Shown: positions 35,439 through 44,611, counted from the first letter of the stretch. The stretch: 64,000 nt of DNA from Yoonia sp034652275 (GCF_034652275.1 NZ_JAXIWG010000002.1:248001-312000), one strand, 5' to 3'. A program made the numbers and translations. Notes: a model not told the origin generated them from the sequence alone.

Positions 35439-37615
35439 GTGCCTTTGGTGTCAGGGGTCAGGATCAGGGTCGCAAGCGGTGGCAGCGTGATCGATGCTGA
35501 CACTGGCTGACCGTGCCAGCCTTGGCCGTCCGCCATGATGGAACCCGCATTGCCTGACCCGGTTCCGCCGTAATCGGCGGCATCCGAATTCAGCACCTCG
35601 GTCCAGCGTCCCGGCATCGGCAGCCCGAGGCGAAAATCCTCGCGCAGGACAGGGGCCATGTTGCAGATCACCGCGACAGGGGGGTCGCAATCCTGCCCAA
35701 GTCTGATGAAGGAAAAGATGTTGTTTACGACGTCACCACCGTCGATCCAGCGAAACCCGTCCTGCGCACAATCCAGCACATGCAGCGCGGGATGGTCGCG
35801 ATAAGCGGCGTTCAGGTCGCGCACCAGCCGTTGCAACCCCGCATGGCGCGGATCGTCCAGCAGGTGCCAGTCAAGCGACCGGTCATGCGACCATTCGCGC
35901 GACTGCCCGAATTCGGACCCCATGAACAACAGCTTCTTGCCCGGATGCGTCCACATCCAGCCCAGATAGGCGCGCAGGTTGGCGAACCGCTGCCAGTCAT
36001 CGCCCGGCATCTTGTTCAACAGTGAGCCTTTGCCATGGACCACCTCGTCATGGCTGATCGGCAGGACGAAGTTTTCCGAAAAGGCGTAGTGCAGGCCAAA
36101 GGTCATCTTGTCGTGGTGCCAGCGCCGGTTGATCGGGTCCTCGGCCATGTATTCCAAGGTGTCGTGCATCCAGCCCATGTTCCATTTGAAATCGAACCCC
36201 AGACCGCCCTGATCCACCGGCCGCGACACACCGGGAAAGGCGGTCGATTCCTCGGCGATGGTGATGCCGTGGCTGCGTGCGGCGATCTGCGTGTTCACGT
36301 CGCGCAGGAAACTGATCGCTTCGAGGTTTTCGCGCCCGCCCTCGCGGTTGGGCAGCCATTCGCCCGCGTCGCGCGAATAATCGAGATAGAGCATCGATGC
36401 CACGGCATCGACACGCAGCGCGTCAATGTGGAACTGGCGCAGCCAGTACAACGCCGAGGACCGCAGGAAATTGGACACTTCACTGCGCCCGAAATTGTAG
36501 ATCAGCGTGTTCCAGTCCTTGTGGAACCCTTGCCGGGGGTCCTCATGTTCATAAAGGGCTGTGCCATCAAACCGTGCCAGCCCGTGTTCGTCGGACGGGA
36601 AATGCGCAGGCACCCAATCCATGATCACCCCGATCCCCGCGCCATGCAGATGATCGACCATCGCCGCAAAATCATCCGGCCCGCCGAAACGTGACGTGGG
36701 CGCGAACATGCCAATGGGCTGATAGCCCCAGGACGGGGTATAGGGATGTTCGGACAGCGGCAGGAATTCGACATGGGTAAAGCCCATGTCCCTGACATAT
36801 TCGGCCAGCATCGGCCCGACTTCGGCATAGGGCAGGATACGGTCGCCATCGCCGCGCCGCCATGACCCCAGATGCACCTCGTAGATGCTGACAGGCTGGT
36901 CGCGCAGGTCGCGGCGTGCTTTGGCCATCCAGTCGCCATCGGTCCACGTGCTGTTCGCAGGACCCGTGACGATAGATGCCGTGCCGGGGGCCGGTTCCAT
37001 CCGGAACGCGACCGGATCAGCCTTGAGCGGCAGCACCTCGCCATAAGCGCCAAGGATCTCGTATTTATAGATCTCGCCCGCGCCGATGCCCGGCACGAAC
37101 ACTTCCCACAACCCGCCACCACGCCGCCGCATCGGGTGGCGGCGCCCGTCCCAAGCGTTGAAATGGCCCACAACGCTGACGCGCCGCGCGTTGGGCGCCC
37201 AGACGCCGAAGGCCGTGCCATCGCACCCTTCATGCGTGACCGGATGCGCGCCAAGCCGTGTCCAAAGCTCTTCGTGCCGCCCTTCGGCCAGCAGGTGTTC
37301 ATCCATGTCGCCCAGAACGGGACCAAACCGATAGGGGTCGTCCTTGTCCCAGACATGATCGCCCGCGCGGCATTGCAGGCGATAGGCAAAGGGTTTGCGC
37401 TTTTTCGGGAACGACAGGTGGAACACGCCTTCGGGGTGGATGCGGTCCATCACCCCCAGCGGTTCGCCGTTGCTGTCCAGCACGGTCACGGCACCCGCAT
37501 CGGGCGCAAAGACGGTGATCGCAGGCGGGCTGCCATGCATCCCCAGAGTGGCGAAGGGGTCGGACAGGCGACCGCGGACGATCGCCTCGACGGTATGGTC
37601 ATCAGGTCGGGTCAT
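35435..37615 (-). CDS. glgB: 1,4-alpha-glucan branching enzyme GlgB
   Basis: GlgB cuts alpha-1,4 chains and rejoins them as alpha-1,6 branches. The 726-residue protein carries two N-terminal beta domains, the second a CBM48 (GTAFGVWAPNARRVSVVGHF). The GH13 barrel has ALRVDAVASMLYLDYSR near residue 402, TIAEESTAFPGVSRPV near 454 and SHDEVVHGKGSLL near 510. This is a full-length enzyme. The ATG at 37615 overlaps the treS stop by 4 bp, and the longer frame to 37705 is shadow. It acts on the linear glucan made by GlgE. Confidence 0.96.
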   Translation of the reverse strand: MTRPDDHTVEAIVRGRLSDPFATLGMHGSPPAITVFAPDAGAVTVLDSNGEPLGVMDRIHPEGVFHLSFPKKRKPFAYRLQCRAGDHVWDKDDPYRFGPVLGDMDEHLLAEGRHEELWTRLGAHPVTHEGCDGTAFGVWAPNARRVSVVGHFNAWDGRRHPMRRRGGGLWEVFVPGIGAGEIYKYEILGAYGEVLPLKADPVAFRMEPAPGTASIVTGPANSTWTDGDWMAKARRDLRDQPVSIYEVHLGSWRRGDGDRILPYAEVGPMLAEYVRDMGFTHVEFLPLSEHPYTPSWGYQPIGMFAPTSRFGGPDDFAAMVDHLHGAGIGVIMDWVPAHFPSDEHGLARFDGTALYEHEDPRQGFHKDWNTLIYNFGRSEVSNFLRSSALYWLRQFHIDALRVDAVASMLYLDYSRDAGEWLPNREGGRENLEAISFLRDVNTQIAARSHGITIAEESTAFPGVSRPVDQGGLGFDFKWNMGWMHDTLEYMAEDPINRRWHHDKMTFGLHYAFSENFVLPISHDEVVHGKGSLLNKMPGDDWQRFANLRAYLGWMWTHPGKKLLFMGSEFGQSREWSHDRSLDWHLLDDPRHAGLQRLVRDLNAAYRDHPALHVLDCAQDGFRWIDGGDVVNNIFSFIRLGQDCDPPVAVICNMAPVLREDFRLGLPMPGRWTEVLNSDAADYGGTGSGNAGSIMADGQGWHGQPVSASITLPPLATLILTPDTKGT

Positions 37616-40600
37616 ATGGCTTTCGCGATCTTGAGCAGTCCGGCAAGCGGCACGTCGATACGGGCGGGACGAAAGGCGCGTTCGTATTGCACCTCGTAGG
37701 CGCATTTGCGCAGCAGATGCAGGTCGAGAAGGGCTTGCTCGAACGCGGCATCAAGCGGGCGCACGGGGGCATCGCCCATCGTGTCGCGCCATGCGTCAAG
37801 GAACGCACCGGCGGTGGATTCGTACCACGCATCAAGCTGTGCGGTGGTGCGCGCAGGGTCGGCCCCGGCCTCGGTCCGGCGGTCGAAGGCTGCGGCCAGC
37901 GCATAGTCGAAACTGCGCAACATGCCCGCGACATCGCGGAGCGGCGATGATTTCGCCTGCCTTTCGGCCAGACCGCGGGATGGCTCCCCCTCGAAGTCGA
38001 TGATGACCAGATCATCCTGCGCGACAAGAACCTGCCCCAGATGATAATCGCCATGCACCCGCGATTGCGCGCCCGACAGGGGCAGGGCGGTCACCCTGTC
38101 GATCCGGTCAAGGATCGCCGTGCGGTGGGCCACCACATCCTTCGCGATCTCGGCGGCATGGCCGATCAGCTTGGCCGCCTTGAGCATGTCGAGCGTGCGC
38201 ACCACCTCTGCGCGGGTCTCGTCGACCAGCGCCTTCACGCTGTCCTGCGTCAGCGGTTCGGTGCCAAAAGCACCCGACCCCGACGCCAGCGCCAGATGCA
38301 TTTGCGCCGTGCGCTGCCCCAGCAAGGTGCCAAGGTTCAGCGCGCCCACGGTCAGGGGCAGTTGCACATCGTCGTGCCCGACCTCGCGCGCTTCCATTTC
38401 ACGGTCAAGCCAGTCGGTCAGGAATGTCCAGGCGTCACCTTGGTTCGGGACATATTCGGATGCGGCGGCAAGGATGGTTTCGGTGCCATCGTCACCCTGC
38501 CACGCGATCGTGCCCAGCAGGCGAGGGGAAGAGTCAAAGTTCTGCGCTTCGGACAGGAACCGCGCCACCTCGATATCGGGCTGCACGCCTTCGCGCACAC
38601 GGCGGTAAAGCTTCAGAATGATCTGGTCCGAAAAGGCGATCGAGGCATTCGACTGTTCCGCACCCAAAAGCCGCGGTTCACCTGCCGTTTCCGCATCGGG
38701 CAGGTCGGTGCTGGTAAAGACCAGTTTGCCACCGTCACAGGCGATCACCCGCTGGTCGCGCATCGCATCAAGCAGGCTGCGCGCCATATCCTCGTCCGAG
38801 GCGCCATCCATCAAGGCGCCGACCTTGTTGGCGCGGCGCAGCTTGGCCATGGTCGCGGGCATACGCGGCGTCATGGTGGACGCATCATCATCCCACACCG
38901 CCGACAGCGGCATGAAATAGCGCTGCATCTCGCCGCCTGTCGCCACATCGGCAAGGGCGATCATGTGCCGGCCTTGCTTGATCTCGGCCAAGGGGTGCAA
39001 TGTCACGGCGCTTGCGCCTGCCGATTTTCCGGCAAACCAGCGTTGCAGGCTGATGAATTGCGGCAAGGACCTGTCCAGAAACTGCCGCGCGCTGCGGTCG
39101 TTCAAGGCGGTGGACAGATGCCCGTCCGTCGTCGTCAGCGTCACGAAATCGGGCAGGACCTGCGGCAGCGGGGTGTGCCAGTCGGGGGCTTCTTCCTCGG
39201 AGGCAAGCAGGAACCAGAAAAACCCGTAGGCAGGCAGCGTCAGCATATAGGGCAGTTCGCCCACCGGCGGGAACGGCGATTGGCCGACCAGTTCCACCGG
39301 CACGCGGCCTTCATAGCGGCTCAGGTCGATCTCGACAGCCTGCGGCGCACGGCTGAGGTTCGCCACGCATAACACTGCATCATCGCCATCGCTGCCCGCC
39401 TCGACGTTTTTGTTGCGGCGGACATAGGCCAGCACCTTGCGGTTCGCCGGATAGAGCAGGTCAATCTCGCCCCGCCCGAACACGTCATGTTTCTTGCGCA
39501 CGCTGATCATGCGCCGCACCCAGTTTAGATAGGACGACGGTGATTGCGCCTGCGTTTCGACATTCAGCCCCTGATAGCCGTATTCAGGGTCTTGAATGAC
39601 CGGCAGATACAACTGCTGCGGCACAGCCCGCGAAAATCCGGCATTGCGGTCGGCGGTCCATTGCATCGGTGTGCGCACCCCGTCGCGGTCGCGCAGATAG
39701 ATGTTGTCGCCCATCCCGATTTCATCGCCATAATACATGATCGGCGTGCCGGGCATCGACAGCAGCATGGAATTGAGCAGCTCGATCTTGCGCCGGTCGT
39801 TGCGCATCAGCGGCGCCAGACGGCGGCGGATACCCATGTTGATCCGCGCGCGGTTATCGGCGGCATAGGTTTCCCACAGATAGTCGCGTTCGCGGTCCGT
39901 CACCATTTCCAGCGTGAGTTCGTCATGGTTGCGCAGGAAGATCCCCCACTGGCAATCCTCGGGGATTTCGGGGGTCTGGCGGATGATGTCGGTGATCGCG
40001 TGGCGGTCTTCTTGCGCGACGGCCATGTACATGCGCGGCATCAGCGGAAAATGGAAACCCATGTGACATTCGTCGCCATCACCGAAATAGGGGCGGGTGT
40101 CTTCGGGCCACTGGTTCGCCTCGGCCAAGAGCATCCGGCCTTCGTAATGCGCGTCCAGATCGGCGCGGATCGCCTTCAGCACCTCGTGGGTTTCAGGCAG
40201 GTTTTCGTTGTTGGTCCCGTCGCGTTCGATCAGATAGGGGATTGCGTCGAGCCGCAGGCCGTCCACCCCCATGTCCAGCCAGAAATGCATCACGTCGAGG
40301 ACTTCCTGCAACACGGCAGGATTGTCGAAGTTCAGGTCGGGCTGGTGGTCGAAAAAGCGGTGCCAGTAGAATTGCTGCGCGACGGGGTCCCATGTCCAGT
40401 TGCTGTCATGGGTGTCGTTGAAGATGACGCGCGTCTTGTCCATCCATTTGTTCGGATCGTCCGACCAGACGTAGAAATCACGCTCGGGCGATCCTTTGGG
40501 CGCGTTGCGGGCGCGCTGGAACCATGCGTGCTGGTCTGATGTGTGGTTGATGACCAGTTCGGTGATGACCTTGAGCCCACGGCGGTGCGCCTCGTCCACG

Positions 40601-40893
40601 AAGGCCTGAAAATCCTCGAGCGTGCCGTATTGCGGGTTCACCGCTTTGAATTCGGCGATGTCATAGCCGTCGTCGCGCAAAGGCGACGGATAGAACGGCA
40701 AAAGCCAGACCGCCGAGGCGCCCAGCGATTCGATATGGTCAAGGCGCTGCATCAGCCCCTTGAAATCGCCGATGCCGTCGCTGTCGCTGTCCTGATAGGC
40801 CTTCACATGGCACTGGTAGATCAGCGCATCCTTGAACCAGTCGGGACGGTCGGCCTTGTTTTCAGCATGTAGCTGGGGTGTGGGGGCGTTCAT
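37612..40893 (-). CDS. treS: Trehalose synthase-maltokinase fusion (TreS-Mak)
   Basis: This 1093-residue two-enzyme protein combines an N-terminal GH13 trehalose synthase (residues 1 to about 550), which interconverts trehalose and maltose, with a C-terminal maltokinase that makes maltose-1-phosphate from ATP. TreS residues are in GLRLDAIPY (near 215), LLAEANQW (near 257) and RNHDELT (near 322). The kinase part shows the aminoglycoside-phosphotransferase-like catalytic loop RVHGDYHLGQVL near 948 and the metal-binding IDFEGEP near 965. It lies directly after glgE, whose substrate it produces. Both junctions are 4-bp overlaps. Confidence 0.95.
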   Translation of the reverse strand: MNAPTPQLHAENKADRPDWFKDALIYQCHVKAYQDSDSDGIGDFKGLMQRLDHIESLGASAVWLLPFYPSPLRDDGYDIAEFKAVNPQYGTLEDFQAFVDEAHRRGLKVITELVINHTSDQHAWFQRARNAPKGSPERDFYVWSDDPNKWMDKTRVIFNDTHDSNWTWDPVAQQFYWHRFFDHQPDLNFDNPAVLQEVLDVMHFWLDMGVDGLRLDAIPYLIERDGTNNENLPETHEVLKAIRADLDAHYEGRMLLAEANQWPEDTRPYFGDGDECHMGFHFPLMPRMYMAVAQEDRHAITDIIRQTPEIPEDCQWGIFLRNHDELTLEMVTDRERDYLWETYAADNRARINMGIRRRLAPLMRNDRRKIELLNSMLLSMPGTPIMYYGDEIGMGDNIYLRDRDGVRTPMQWTADRNAGFSRAVPQQLYLPVIQDPEYGYQGLNVETQAQSPSSYLNWVRRMISVRKKHDVFGRGEIDLLYPANRKVLAYVRRNKNVEAGSDGDDAVLCVANLSRAPQAVEIDLSRYEGRVPVELVGQSPFPPVGELPYMLTLPAYGFFWFLLASEEEAPDWHTPLPQVLPDFVTLTTTDGHLSTALNDRSARQFLDRSLPQFISLQRWFAGKSAGASAVTLHPLAEIKQGRHMIALADVATGGEMQRYFMPLSAVWDDDASTMTPRMPATMAKLRRANKVGALMDGASDEDMARSLLDAMRDQRVIACDGGKLVFTSTDLPDAETAGEPRLLGAEQSNASIAFSDQIILKLYRRVREGVQPDIEVARFLSEAQNFDSSPRLLGTIAWQGDDGTETILAAASEYVPNQGDAWTFLTDWLDREMEAREVGHDDVQLPLTVGALNLGTLLGQRTAQMHLALASGSGAFGTEPLTQDSVKALVDETRAEVVRTLDMLKAAKLIGHAAEIAKDVVAHRTAILDRIDRVTALPLSGAQSRVHGDYHLGQVLVAQDDLVIIDFEGEPSRGLAERQAKSSPLRDVAGMLRSFDYALAAAFDRRTEAGADPARTTAQLDAWYESTAGAFLDAWRDTMGDAPVRPLDAAFEQALLDLHLLRKCAYEVQYERAFRPARIDVPLAGLLKIAKAI

Positions 40894-42872
40894 CGTGCTC
40901 CTCCCGGTGCAGTAAGTTTCCAGATGGCATAGGGGCGATCCACAGGGTGAAGCGTCAGGCGGTGGTCGCGCCCGTGCCAGGTAAAGCTGTTGCCTTGGAT
41001 CAGGTCCTGCACCTCGACCGAGGCGTCATGCGGCAGGCCGAATTGCCATAAAGGCACCTCGAAGCCGAATTCGGCGGGGGCGTGGTGGTCAAGCAGCACA
41101 TGGAACAGCACCGCCCCGTCCGCATCGCAGCGCGCATATGACAACACGCGGTCGTCATGGGCAGGCACAAAGGCCAGATTGCGCATGTCGCGCATCTGCG
41201 GGTGTGTGCGCCGGATGTCGTTGATCAGGCGGATATCGTCACGGATATGGCCGGACGTGTCAGGGTCGCGGTGGCGCAGTTCGTATTTCTCGGAATCAAG
41301 GTATTCTTCCTTGCCCGGCATCGGCGCGCCTTCGCAGAATTCGAACCCCGAATAGAGACCCCAGTTGCCCGCCAGCGACGCGGCAAGGATCGCGCGGGTG
41401 CGAAACCCCGGACGGCCAGAGGTCTGCAACGGGATCGGGTTGATGTCGGGCGTGTTGACGAAGAAATTGACGCGCATGTAGTCGCGGCACGCGTCCTGCG
41501 TCAGTTCGGTCAGATACTCGGTCAGTTCCGCCTTGGTGTTGCGCCATGTGAAATAGCTGTAGCTTTGATTGAACCCGATCTTGGCCAGCCGTTTCATGAC
41601 CTTGGGGCGGGTGAAGGCCTCTGACAGAAAGATAGCACCTGGATGGGCGCGCCGGACCTCGGCCATCAGCCATTCCCAGAACGGAAACGGCTTGGTGTGC
41701 GGGTTATCGACGCGGAATACGGTGACACCGTGGTCGGCCCAGAACAGGAAGATGTCCCGCACGGCATCCCAGAACGGCGCATTGGGGCTGCCGTCATCCA
41801 GATAATAGCGGAAATTGACGATATCCTCGTATTTCTTCGGCGGATTTTCGGCATAGGCGATGGTCCCGTCGGGCCGCCATTCGAACCAGTCGGGGTGTTG
41901 CTTGATCCACGGATGATCGGGCGAGGCGTTCAGCGCGATATCGAGCGCGATATCCAGCCCTGCCTCGGCTGCCTTGGCGACCAAGCGGTCGAAATCCTCC
42001 AGCGTGCCAAGATCGGGATGCACCGCGCTGTGCCCGCCTGCGTCGGACCCGATCGCATAAGGCGATCCGACATCATCCGCATCTGCGGTCAGCGTGTTGT
42101 TCTTGCCCTTGCGGTTGGTCAGGCCGATGGGGTGGATCGGCGGGAAATACAGGGTGTCGAACCCCATGTCGGTGACATAATCCAGCTTGGCGATCACATC
42201 GTCAAAGGTGCCGTGCTGCCCCGGTGCGCCCATCGAGCGAGGAAAAAGTTCGTACCAGGCGGAGAAGGCGGCGGCCTCTCGGTCCACCCAGACGGGCATA
42301 TCGGGCGATACGGTCAGGTTGGCGCGCGGTGCGATCCGCGACATCAGCGCCTCGGTCGCGTCTGCGACAAGCGTTTCCTCGCCGCCTGCGCCCTTCAATG
42401 CAGCCTTGAGCGCCTTCAGCGCATCCCCGTCCTCTCCCTTCACGCGCAAGGATTTGACCATCTGCCGCGCCTCGGACATCTCGACCGACACCGACTGGCC
42501 TGCCACGATCTTTCTGCGGGCATTGCGCAGCAAGGTCGCAAAGGGGTCGCGCCATGCGCGGATCGTGAAACGGGCGGGTCCGATTGCGTGAAACCGGCCT
42601 TCGGCAACCCAGCGATCGTTGTCATCGTGGTGCATGGGGACTGTGACGGCGTTATGGCCCGGCGAGGTCAGAACGACCTCGGCCGCGATCATATCGTGGC
42701 CATCGGAGAAGATATCCGCCGCAATAAGCGTCGGCCAGTCAGCAACGGTCTTGGCGGCAAAGCGGCCACCCTCCACCGAGGGTTCAATCGCCTCGATCAC
42801 CAGTCGGGGTAGCATTTTGGCGTCGGCAGCACCGTCAGTAGTAGGAACTTTCGATTTGCCTGCGCGCACCAT
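40890..42872 (-). CDS. glgE: Alpha-1,4-glucan:maltose-1-phosphate maltosyltransferase GlgE
   Basis: GlgE extends alpha-1,4-glucans with maltosyl units from maltose-1-phosphate. The 660-residue GH13 protein has an N-terminal beta-sandwich region and the barrel segments DTLYFPPIHPIGLTNRKGKN near 225, the nucleophile aspartate in FRVDNPHTKPFPFWEWL near 388 and the acid/base in IFLSEAFTRP near 417. The ATG at 42872 has AAGGGAG eight bases upstream, and the longer frame to 43103 is unlikely. It is the first gene of the operon. The pathway role is firm from the adjacent TreS-Mak and GlgB. Confidence 0.95.
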   Translation of the reverse strand: MVRAGKSKVPTTDGAADAKMLPRLVIEAIEPSVEGGRFAAKTVADWPTLIAADIFSDGHDMIAAEVVLTSPGHNAVTVPMHHDDNDRWVAEGRFHAIGPARFTIRAWRDPFATLLRNARRKIVAGQSVSVEMSEARQMVKSLRVKGEDGDALKALKAALKGAGGEETLVADATEALMSRIAPRANLTVSPDMPVWVDREAAAFSAWYELFPRSMGAPGQHGTFDDVIAKLDYVTDMGFDTLYFPPIHPIGLTNRKGKNNTLTADADDVGSPYAIGSDAGGHSAVHPDLGTLEDFDRLVAKAAEAGLDIALDIALNASPDHPWIKQHPDWFEWRPDGTIAYAENPPKKYEDIVNFRYYLDDGSPNAPFWDAVRDIFLFWADHGVTVFRVDNPHTKPFPFWEWLMAEVRRAHPGAIFLSEAFTRPKVMKRLAKIGFNQSYSYFTWRNTKAELTEYLTELTQDACRDYMRVNFFVNTPDINPIPLQTSGRPGFRTRAILAASLAGNWGLYSGFEFCEGAPMPGKEEYLDSEKYELRHRDPDTSGHIRDDIRLINDIRRTHPQMRDMRNLAFVPAHDDRVLSYARCDADGAVLFHVLLDHHAPAEFGFEVPLWQFGLPHDASVEVQDLIQGNSFTWHGRDHRLTLHPVDRPYAIWKLTAPGGAR

Positions 42873-43273
42873 GCCGGACTCCCTTGCTGCTTGTGGCGCA
42901 GATCGTCTGCGGCACCATGCTGATGGGTGGTTGAACAAGGGGGGAGGGCGAATGTTCCAGAATGAAAACCGTGCAGCCGGCCCTTTCCACGCGTCATTTC
43001 GGCGCCACGAGCGACCTTGCCTGCGACAGATGGAACCATCCGGCGCGCGGACAGTTACAAGTCTGAGAGATCGGACAGCAGGACCAAGATGACGTAGTAC
43101 CATGTCCCTCGCATGGCGTTCCCCACGGCTCTATGCCCTCCCAGACTGACTGTCCGGTCGATCATTTCACCATCCGCCCAGCAGGGCAGACCCTCAACGA
43201 AACGCGCTTGTAACCTGCCCGCCGGACCATTTTGCATGCCGCGCGGCCGGCGAGCGAAACGAAAGAAACCATC
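42873..43273. other. Intergenic region between glgE (minus) and a small membrane-protein gene (plus)
   Basis: These 401 bases must carry the promoter for the glgE operon and one for the plus-strand genes starting at 43274. I see no strong sigma-70 promoter, riboswitch or clean operator palindrome. Open frames across it on both strands are unsupported by similarity or ribosome sites. Confidence 0.4.
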
Positions 43274-43348
43274 ATGAACCAGATCATCTACATCGTCGGC
43301 GCTGTCGTCATCGTCATGGCTATCCTCAGCTTCGTCGGCCTTCGTTAA
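43274..43348 (+). CDS. 24-residue single-helix membrane protein
   Basis: This tiny gene reads MNQIIYIVGAVVIVMAILSF followed by VGLR and a TAA stop. Nearly the whole chain is one transmembrane helix with a positively charged C-terminus. A purine-rich stretch, GAAACGAAAGAAACC, precedes the ATG. It stands alone 26 bases before a larger membrane-protein gene, probably in the same transcript. No function is assigned. It would be missed by callers with a 30-residue cut-off. Confidence 0.6.
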   Translation: MNQIIYIVGAVVIVMAILSFVGLR

Positions 43349-43374
43349 TTCCCCTGTTTGCAAGGACCCCAGCA

Positions 43375-44274
43375 ATGACAGTCGCCAATATTCCGCCTCG
43401 TCCATCCCAGATCTCACCACCCCAGCATGGGGCGGCCGTGCCGTCCTACATCGACTGGCCCGCCATTTTTGCCGGTGCCGTCTTTGCGCTGGCCGTCTCT
43501 TTCGTTCTGATCAGCTTTGGTGGGGGCCTGGGGCTTTCGCTGACCTCGCCCTATGCAAACGAAGGCGTCTCTGCCGCCTGGATCGCCATCGCCGCGGGTA
43601 TCTGGTTTGCCTGGGTCATGGTCACAGCCTTTGGTGCGGGCGGCTATCTTGCCGGTCGCATGCGCAGCCGCGTCGGTGACGCAACGGCGGACGAAGTATC
43701 TGTGCGTGACGGCACGCATGGCCTGATGGTCTGGGCAACGGGCGCCGTGATCAGCATGGTCGTCGCCGCATCCGGCATCAGCGGTATCGCCGGGGCCGGT
43801 TCAGCCGCCTTGGGTGCGGGCGCACAAAGCGCAACAGAAGCTGTCGAAGACGCGGTGTCGTCCGATTACTTCGCCAACCTGATGCTGCGCTCGCCCACAG
43901 GCGATGCGCCAGCCACGACCATCGACCCCGCAGTCCAAGAGCAGGTGGGCAGCATCATCGCTCGCGCCGCGACGTCTGGCGAGATCGCAGACCGCGACCG
44001 TGCCTATCTTGCGCAAGTGATCGCCGCCAACACCGACCTGACACAGCAGGAAGCCAGCGCCCGCGTTGACGAGATCGGTGGCGAAATCGACCAAGCCATC
44101 GCCACGGCGCAGGACGCCGTGGAACAAGCCCGCATCGCAGGTGTTGTGTTCGGGTTCATCGCAGCAGCGACCCTGCTGATCGGTGCAGTCGCAGCGTTCT
44201 TCGCCGCCATCGCGGGGGGACACCACCGTGACGAAGGCTTGGGATTCGACGCCATCACAGCCCGTCGCGGATAA
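43375..44274 (+). CDS. Hypothetical membrane protein with internal soluble loop
   Basis: This 299-residue protein of unknown function has two or three helices in the N-terminal half (DWPAIFAGAVFALAVSFVLI, WIAIAAGIWFAWVMVTAFGA, LMVWATGAVISMVVAA). An acidic, alanine-rich loop of about 120 residues follows, looking coiled-coil-like (EEASARVDEIGGEIDQAI-type pattern around residues 215-245). One or two helices close the protein near residue 260. A GxxG-rich segment (GGYLAGRMRSRV) follows the second helix, as in many small-molecule or stress-related membrane proteins. Neighbours are two one-helix microproteins on the same strand. Confidence 0.7.
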   Translation: MTVANIPPRPSQISPPQHGAAVPSYIDWPAIFAGAVFALAVSFVLISFGGGLGLSLTSPYANEGVSAAWIAIAAGIWFAWVMVTAFGAGGYLAGRMRSRVGDATADEVSVRDGTHGLMVWATGAVISMVVAASGISGIAGAGSAALGAGAQSATEAVEDAVSSDYFANLMLRSPTGDAPATTIDPAVQEQVGSIIARAATSGEIADRDRAYLAQVIAANTDLTQQEASARVDEIGGEIDQAIATAQDAVEQARIAGVVFGFIAAATLLIGAVAAFFAAIAGGHHRDEGLGFDAITARRG

Positions 44275-44304
44275 CGCCCGAACGGAAAATGAAAGGATAA
44301 GACA

Positions 44305-44376
44305 ATGCCAGCAATCATCGCATGGCTTCTCGGCGCGCCACTGCTCGTCGTGATCATCATCGCACTGCTGTTCTGA
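44305..44376 (+). CDS. 23-residue single-helix membrane protein
   Basis: This short gene encodes MPAIIAWLLGAPLLVVIIIA plus LLF, one hydrophobic helix with almost no soluble part. AAAGGA lies about ten bases before the ATG. It begins 30 bases after the stop of the larger membrane protein and ends 30 bases before a strong terminator, so it is the last cistron of that transcript. Function unknown. Confidence 0.6.
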   Translation: MPAIIAWLLGAPLLVVIIIALLF

Positions 44377-44406
44377 AAGCACGCGAAAGCCACCCGACAA
44401 AACAAA

Positions 44407-44440
44407 AGGCTCAGGCAGCGATGCCTGAGCCTTTTTATTT
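44407..44440. terminator. Bidirectional intrinsic terminator
   Basis: A perfect 11-bp stem (44407-44417 with 44422-44432) closes a GCGA tetraloop. A T-rich tract follows on the plus strand (44433-44440). On the minus strand the matching tract is TTTTGTTTTG. It therefore ends both the plus-strand membrane-protein transcript and the minus-strand tRNA-Lys transcript. Confidence 0.9.
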
Positions 44441-44516
44441 TGGTGAGCCGGTCGGGATCCGAACCCGAGACCTACTGATTAAAAGTCAGTTGCTCTACCA
44501 ACTGAGCTACCGGCCC
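44441..44516 (-). tRNA. tRNA-Lys (anticodon UUU)
   Basis: The minus strand folds as a standard 76-base tRNA including an encoded CCA. The acceptor GGGCCGG pairs with CCGGCTC (one G-T wobble). The D-arm holds AGCTCAGTTGGTAGAGC, the anticodon arm CTGACTTTTAATCAG reads UUU, and the T-arm holds GGTTCGAATCC. No truncated copy of its 3' end was noticed nearby, so there is no sign of an integrated element here. Confidence 0.97.
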
Positions 44517-44527
44517 ACACAGGGCGC

Positions 44528-44556
44528 TACTTAGAAAGGTGATGCAGCGCGGTCAA
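44528..44556 (-). promoter_or_regulatory. Predicted sigma-70 promoter of tRNA-Lys
   Basis: On the minus strand, TTGACC (plus 44551-44556) and TAAGTA (44528-44533) are separated by exactly 17 bases. This puts the transcript start four or five bases before the mature tRNA 5' end. The position and spacing fit a strong stable-RNA promoter. Confidence 0.7.
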
Positions 44557-44611
44557 CCCCCAAATGCCTTCGCCGCTGGATATGTGTCGGGGCATTGTTT
44601 ATATCGCCGCC

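Noticed and set aside
43032..43056. GGAAC-N16-AGTT, resembling an EcfG-type stress promoter
   Set aside because: One base of the -10 differs, it lies more than 200 bases from the next start, and such short patterns arise often by chance. The general stress EcfG system is not typical of this order.
43055..43420. 121-codon minus-strand frame rich in aspartate
   Set aside because: It is antisense to the 24-residue membrane protein, and its acidic run only mirrors that gene's GTC/ATC codons.
44441..44516. tRNA-Lys as an integration site for a mobile element
   Set aside because: No integrase, no repeat of the tRNA 3' end and no change in gene character on either side.
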